Origin: Streblospio benedicti
Lineage: Eukaryota; Annelida; Polychaeta; Spionida; Spionidae
Assembly: GCA_019095985.1 (NCBI GenBank)
Contig: CM032667.1
Span: 36,089,733 to 36,153,732 of the forward strand
Direction: 5' to 3'
DNA: 64,000 nt
This document shows positions 60,201 to 64,000 of this stretch, one piece after another. Below the pieces are notes generated by a model. That model had not been told where the DNA came from. It ran no database searches and worked only from the letters and a program-made list of their open reading frames with translations. The position numbers and the translations under genes are program-made. Position 1 is the stretch's first letter. Every line of letters begins with the position of its first letter.

Positions 60201-60720
60201 ATGCTCTAGATGCCGCGGGAGGAAAGAGTCCACTGAGGATGGCGGCGATTGTGAAGGCGGCCATACTCAACCGGAAGCTGTGCCATGTAAAGAGCAGGAG
60301 CAGGAGCAGGAGCAGAACCCCTTGGTCAAGGTTGGGGTGGATAACAGGTACGTGCACGCACGTGACACGCATTGCATATAAAACACACACTTAATGAATG
60401 TGAAGCTCTTTATTAGACGTATCTATTTACACGGCCAACACTTGAATAATCGCACTATGCATCATGCGAGCACAGATAGATAGACTCCGTTTCTGATATC
60501 GCAACAACACCAACACCATAGGCGCTGCCACTGCAAATCTCAGCGTCTACCTCTCTGTTTCAGGTTCGATTCCCATGGGACAATCCCCACTAAACGCCCA
60601 CCACCCCAAGGACAGTTGACGCTGCGTAAGTGCCACAGTGATCTTGGTCAGTACACGTACGGCGGGAAGAGACGGGTCAGTGTGGACACGTCTATTGCCA
60701 GTCTCGGGTCCCTCGTATAA
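50832..60720 (+). CDS. SLC16 / monocarboxylate-transporter-like MFS protein
   Basis: Eleven coding exons: 50832-50951, 51195-51387, 51828-51971, 53473-53655, 54007-54597, 54788-54899, 57020-57135, 57457-57582, 59845-59950, 60210-60347, 60564-60720 (TAA). Every junction is GT/AG and the phases agree, giving 661 aa. Major-facilitator proteins of this family carry monocarboxylates or related solutes through the plasma membrane. Hydrophobic helices are visible from residue about 51 on. Before TM5, LRFSRRRALATALATCG matches the second MCT signature. Exon 5 carries a roughly 135-residue polar Asn/Thr/Asp-rich loop between the two six-helix halves. Residues from about 564 form a hydrophilic tail with an EQ repeat. 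The usual first MCT signature (acidic-G-x-W-x-W) is not seen before TM1. The start ATG has an in-frame TGA upstream in the same exon, whose acceptor is at 50784. AATAAA lies at 61215-61220. Exon 1 is the least certain. Confidence 0.85.
51661..51785 (+). repeat. CTG repeat and CTC/CTG-rich tract before a transporter exon
   Basis: CTG units with rare ATG interruptions (51661-51719) pass into a CTCCTG-rich tract that ends about 45 bp before the acceptor of exon 51828-51971. It is intronic and adds to a very long pyrimidine-rich stretch. Leu-rich frames across it are not coding. Confidence 0.88.
54900..57019. other. Transporter intron without recognised content
   Basis: About 2.1 kb between exons 54788-54899 and 57020-57135, which join directly in frame (AG|G), so no exon needs to be sought here. 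Sequence composition is mixed; no clear terminal repeats were seen. Confidence 0.55.
57181..57236 (+). repeat. (CGCA)n/(CA)n microsatellite
   Basis: Tandem CGCA units followed by CA units, just after the exon 57020-57135 donor, in the intron. Confidence 0.93.
57610..57771. mobile_element. 162 bp foldback element with about 55 bp arms
   Basis: GGGGTATCCATGGTCTACTG at the left is mirrored by CCATGTATACCCC at the right, and the arms keep matching inward through ATGCTTTA, ACACTATAC and CATACAGATTA. Only about 45 bp separate the arms, so it folds into one long hairpin. It lies in the intron between exons 57457-57582 and 59845-59950. Confidence 0.7.
57799..58614. mobile_element. 816 bp non-autonomous DNA transposon with flanking direct repeat
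   Basis: AGGCGCTCGCATCA (57799-57812) is repeated perfectly inverted as TGATGCGAGCGCCT (58601-58614). Directly outside, ATGCTGGGGCCCAT occurs in the same orientation on both sides (57785-57798 and 58615-58628). Because the ends are self-complementary, the boundary can be read as 14 bp TIR with 14 bp duplication, 16 with 10, or 17 (starting CA, ending TG) with an 8 bp duplication; the last would fit hAT. No transposase frame is present. Exact repeats suggest a fairly young insertion in the transporter intron. Confidence 0.75.
58629..59844. other. Rest of the transporter intron
   Basis: No exon or clear mobile element recognised. A short (CCCCCA)n-like tract lies at 59551-59585. Confidence 0.55.
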
Positions 60721-61608
60721 GCGCACGTACACCATGTGTGCGTACGTGCAACAATGCACTCACCGCCATTGCTAGTAGTGATTCAACTGTGATTGTGCTG
60801 TGTGGATGTACCGTATGTGCTTTGAGATTCTGGATCTGTACTTAGTGATATTCAAATTGTGTCAGGAGTTTCTTGTTGTCGTTAGGTATACGGATGTTTA
60901 GTCCTCAAAATGATAAAGCTGCTGTGAATAGTCTGGTTGAATCTATTGCCTAATCTAGATCCATGAATTAAATTTTGGTCATAAATCATGCCTCCGTATA
61001 TAATATTTAACCCTGTTTCTGCATGTGTAACATGTTGCTATATGTGTACATGTATATAAGAATTGGGTATATTTATTTATAAGTTCACCATGACATGCTA
61101 TTCAAATATATATTTTTGGTCGTTACTTTGGTACTTTTATATGTTATCACCATTTAAAACTTTTTTCGTTGTATGTTTTTGTCGTTCATTTCTGGGTGCT
61201 TGTTATATTGCATTAATAAAAAAGTACTTGAACTTACATTGTGATCGTTGTTCATAACAACAAACCTCGGTCCATTAAATGTTATAATAATAGGTCATGA
61301 TGTACATAGTTATTACTGTTTAGTTTCCATTCACATTTAATCAAACCTCTTCATCATTTCTGAGATAGTCGGTTACGTTACGGAGAAATACATATATATA
61401 TATTACAATGCCTTTGCAAAATGTTGCTCACTTTATAAGAATCTTATTCCCAAAAATACCAACAGTAATTGAACAAAAAATACAAAAACCCGTCAGAATC
61501 GCAATTTTTATTATCGTTTTAGAGATTTTCTATCAAAAATTTCAAAAATAATTTTGTCACAAATCTAAATCTATTGCTGTGGATGTGGCATGGGTGGTCT
61601 CGAAGACA
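60721..61608. other. Convergent 3' region of transporter and kinase-like genes
   Basis: Holds the 3' UTRs of the two converging genes: plus-strand AATAAA at 61215-61220 for the transporter and minus-strand AATAAA at 61512-61507 for the kinase-like gene, only about 290 bp apart. No other feature seen. Confidence 0.6.
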
Positions 61609-62605
61609 CTAGATGAAAAGCTCATTCTTCTGGAGCCTCTCGCGGGAACTGATATTCCCCCTGCGGGGAGAGCGAACCAGGTAGTGCCAGCCGATTGATA
61701 GCTTGCCTGCAATAAACATACCAAAAAGTATTACAGTTCAAGGAGTAAAAAGCTCAGTTTTTTGCGGTGCAGATGGATGATCACGAAGAGGCCGGAAACC
61801 ACCACAAAGGAAGATGTCTATGCTCTATGTGTATTTAGTTTTTGGTTTGTACATATGTACATGAATGTTCATGTGATCATATTAGCAGTTTTTTGCTTAA
61901 AAATGCATCACTAAATAGACATCAGAGTGCAAAAATAAAAAATAAACATAATGCAAACTGACACCAATCACCAATTGCCATGTACTAATCACTATCAAGA
62001 ACAAAGCACCTGACATACACTATGAGAACATGTATGGTATACATACCAGGTGGTGGCGGCTGTAGCCATGGGAGCGCAGCCACATGGGCAACGGAGGGGC
62101 GAAGGCGAGGGTCGAGAGCCACCAGAGACAGGATGAACGACTGAAGTACACAGTGTCATTGGTGGTGAAATATAAATGATTATAAACATAACAGGAAGTA
62201 GATGATGAATTGATATATTTTAAAAAACGTAACGAATGTCTGCCTAGTGCCACTTTTGGCTTTTACAGTATATTTTTCATGTTGCAGATATTTTTTTCAC
62301 CTGTACTTCCCGTGACAGCCGATAGACGTTTCCCAGTGCTATGTCAGACAAAGGGTTCTGAAAATCAAAGGCAGATTGTCTTGATTACTAATATTTCACA
62401 TTTATGATACATTCGGTATATATAATGACAAAATAATGTGCTTTCATGTCACAATTAAGGTACCTAATATGTTTCAGCACAAATATCAGATTCATTCTGG
62501 ACATCGGACTTACACCTAATTTTTTATTGTTTTACATTTTAAAGGGATGCTGTTAATAGAAATATACTTACGAATAAATCATTTTTTTCGAGAGTAAAGA
62601 GGAAC
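61609..62605 (-). CDS. 3' end of a protein-kinase-like gene (C-lobe and tail)
   Basis: Four exons on the minus strand: 62605-62572, 62357-62301, 62140-62047 and 61706-61609 (TAG). All have GT/AG borders and matching phases. The product reads FLFTLEKNDLFNP, then LSREVQSFILSLVALDPRLRP and VAHVAALPWL, and a basic tail ending in KNELFI. The LxLDPxxRPSxxxxxxxPWL pattern is that of kinase subdomain XI at the end of the C-lobe, with the invariant Arg. The catalytic loop and DFG segment would be in exons further 5' (higher coordinates), which I could not find before the window ends. I cannot tell which kinase family it is or whether it is active. Minus-strand AATAAA lies 97 nt past the stop. Confidence 0.68.
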
Positions 62606-64000
62606 CTAAAAAATGTTAATGAAGATCATTTTCAAAAAGAAAAATATTGTTCAAGAGTTAAAAATGAATGCTGCTTGAATCAAACTTAGTGAATAATTCA
62701 CACATTAATAACACAGCTCATAGATATATGTGAATTTCAAGCTTATGAATTAAAACATAAGTAATATAAGTAAATAAAGAAGTAATATGTATATATAAGC
62801 ATATGCTTAAGACCCAAACCCCTCGTGTTATGTCTGGTTCATGTGCAGAAAATTTAACACATATCCTACAAGATGGTGACACACAAAAAAATCAAAACAA
62901 ACAAACAAACAAACAAACAAACTGTCAGAATGGGTAGTGGGCTACTGTGTTAGAACATTGATGGGTAATATACTAATCTCAGGCGACGGTATGGGAGTGT
63001 CAAGACAGTGTGAATGCTGTAGACCTGAGCTATGCAAGATGAATAGTGGGTGAGGATCGGGGTATGGGGGGTGTTTATTTCAGAATACGGCATGAAACTT
63101 GAGCCCATTATAAATTTTTCGTCCCCATGGGTATAAATTAGTCTTGCATGCAATTGCTTAACAACTCAAATCAGTAAAATATAAGCAATATATATATGAA
63201 ACCTTAAACAGCTTTGTACATCATAAATCTAAATTATCTACACTTGATCACGGGTTTCATACAGTGATATTGCTGTCAAAAAGGAGGTCACTATGCAGGT
63301 ATGGGATAAATTAGGCGAATGACGTACTTCCATAGTAAATGAAATAGCTATGAATGAGAAGTCTTTCATTTTACTATGATCTACAATATGTAGGCCGTTT
63401 CATTGTATATATTTCCAGTTGTATAGACTAAATATTATGTATAAGTATATAATTTAACCTGGGTGTCTAATCTTCACGTTATCATCCATAATTTAGTACA
63501 GTAGGTGCAGCAACCACGTTTATCAACATACGTGACGTAGTGATAGACAAACGTGTGACGTAGTTATCTGAACGTGATGTACGTCATTCGTTCAAAACCA
63601 CGGGGTCATCCCGGTGTGTTTGGCTGAATTTCTGGCTGAATTTTTTGGCTGAATTCTGAGTTGAGTTCTTAGCCTACAGACCTCGTGTGTATGGTCTTTA
63701 CCAACCCAATCGGGGCTTGGGTATAAGTATAAGTAGAAAGTAAACTGTAAACCAAATGCAGCAATTCAGTTTAGTTCCTGATTTACCTTTCAAGATTTTA
63801 TAACAAATTTAACCATATAGTAAATACTTTGCACATCTCTCTGTAGTTGGCCATGTTATCTTAAGGTTGCTATCGACTGGTTGTGACGTACTACAGCCTC
63901 TGTGGTGACATTCGGACCAATCATAGATTCCAAAGAATGTCCATGTCATATACGAATACTACAGATCTGTTGTGAGTAGTGGAAGGTCTGACCAAAGACT
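62606..64000. other. Intron or 5' flank of the kinase-like gene
   Basis: The first exon found begins in phase 2, so at least one more coding exon must lie to the right, probably beyond the window. An (AAAC)n tract is at 62894-62922. Nothing else is recognised in this AT-rich stretch. Confidence 0.5.
62894..62922 (+). repeat. (AAAC)n microsatellite
   Basis: Seven or so perfect AAAC units. Confidence 0.95.

Noticed and set aside
60562-60574. Perfect B-box match GGTTCGATTCC at the start of the last transporter exon
   Set aside because: No A box at a suitable distance and the exon continues in frame with protein-like sequence, so I take it as chance.

Overview
The window is animal nuclear DNA. 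Genes are split into many short exons with canonical GT/AG junctions, introns are mostly 0.3-1 kb, exons are GC-rich, non-coding DNA is AT-rich, and small repeats are abundant. Two 100-N runs are scaffold gaps. The gene content (a trefoil/GH31 alpha-glucosidase, an SLC16-like transporter, a PTB adaptor, EGF exons, a CR1/Jockey-like LINE, a tRNA-derived SINE) fits a marine invertebrate. A lancelet (Branchiostoma-like) is my best guess, but the sequence alone does not prove the species.

Layout: 1-4001 is AT-rich with no visible gene. From 4002 to 9518 (+) lies the 3' end of an EGF-repeat gene whose last exon looks like a GPI-anchor signal. From 9.5 to 20 kb is intergenic and rich in foldback or inverted-repeat elements. 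A PTB/PID adaptor gene runs on the minus strand from 22996 to 20128. Upstream of it, also on the minus strand, is a complete 24-exon GH31 alpha-glucosidase gene (40143 to 27189). From 40.3 to 50 kb there is mostly repeat: a SINE, a stretch of poor-quality sequence, a gap, a LINE fragment and two unclassified coding-like blocks. An 11-coding-exon SLC16/MCT-like transporter runs on the plus strand (CDS 50832-60720). Convergent with it, on the minus strand, are the last four exons of a kinase-like gene (62605 to 61609), whose 5' part I could not find before the window end.

Exon joins were worked out by hand. For GH31 all 24 exons keep one reading frame (919 aa), and for the transporter all 11 do (661 aa). 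The PTB gene is in frame except for a one-base problem in a G-run that looks like an assembly error. The genes are functionally unrelated neighbours and I see no operon-like or cluster logic. No clearly new biological system is visible. The most unusual material is the mobile DNA: a six-copy short MITE family, a 1.07 kb palindrome-built element, an 816 bp element with a long candidate target-site duplication, and a tRNA-like element that overlaps a splice donor.
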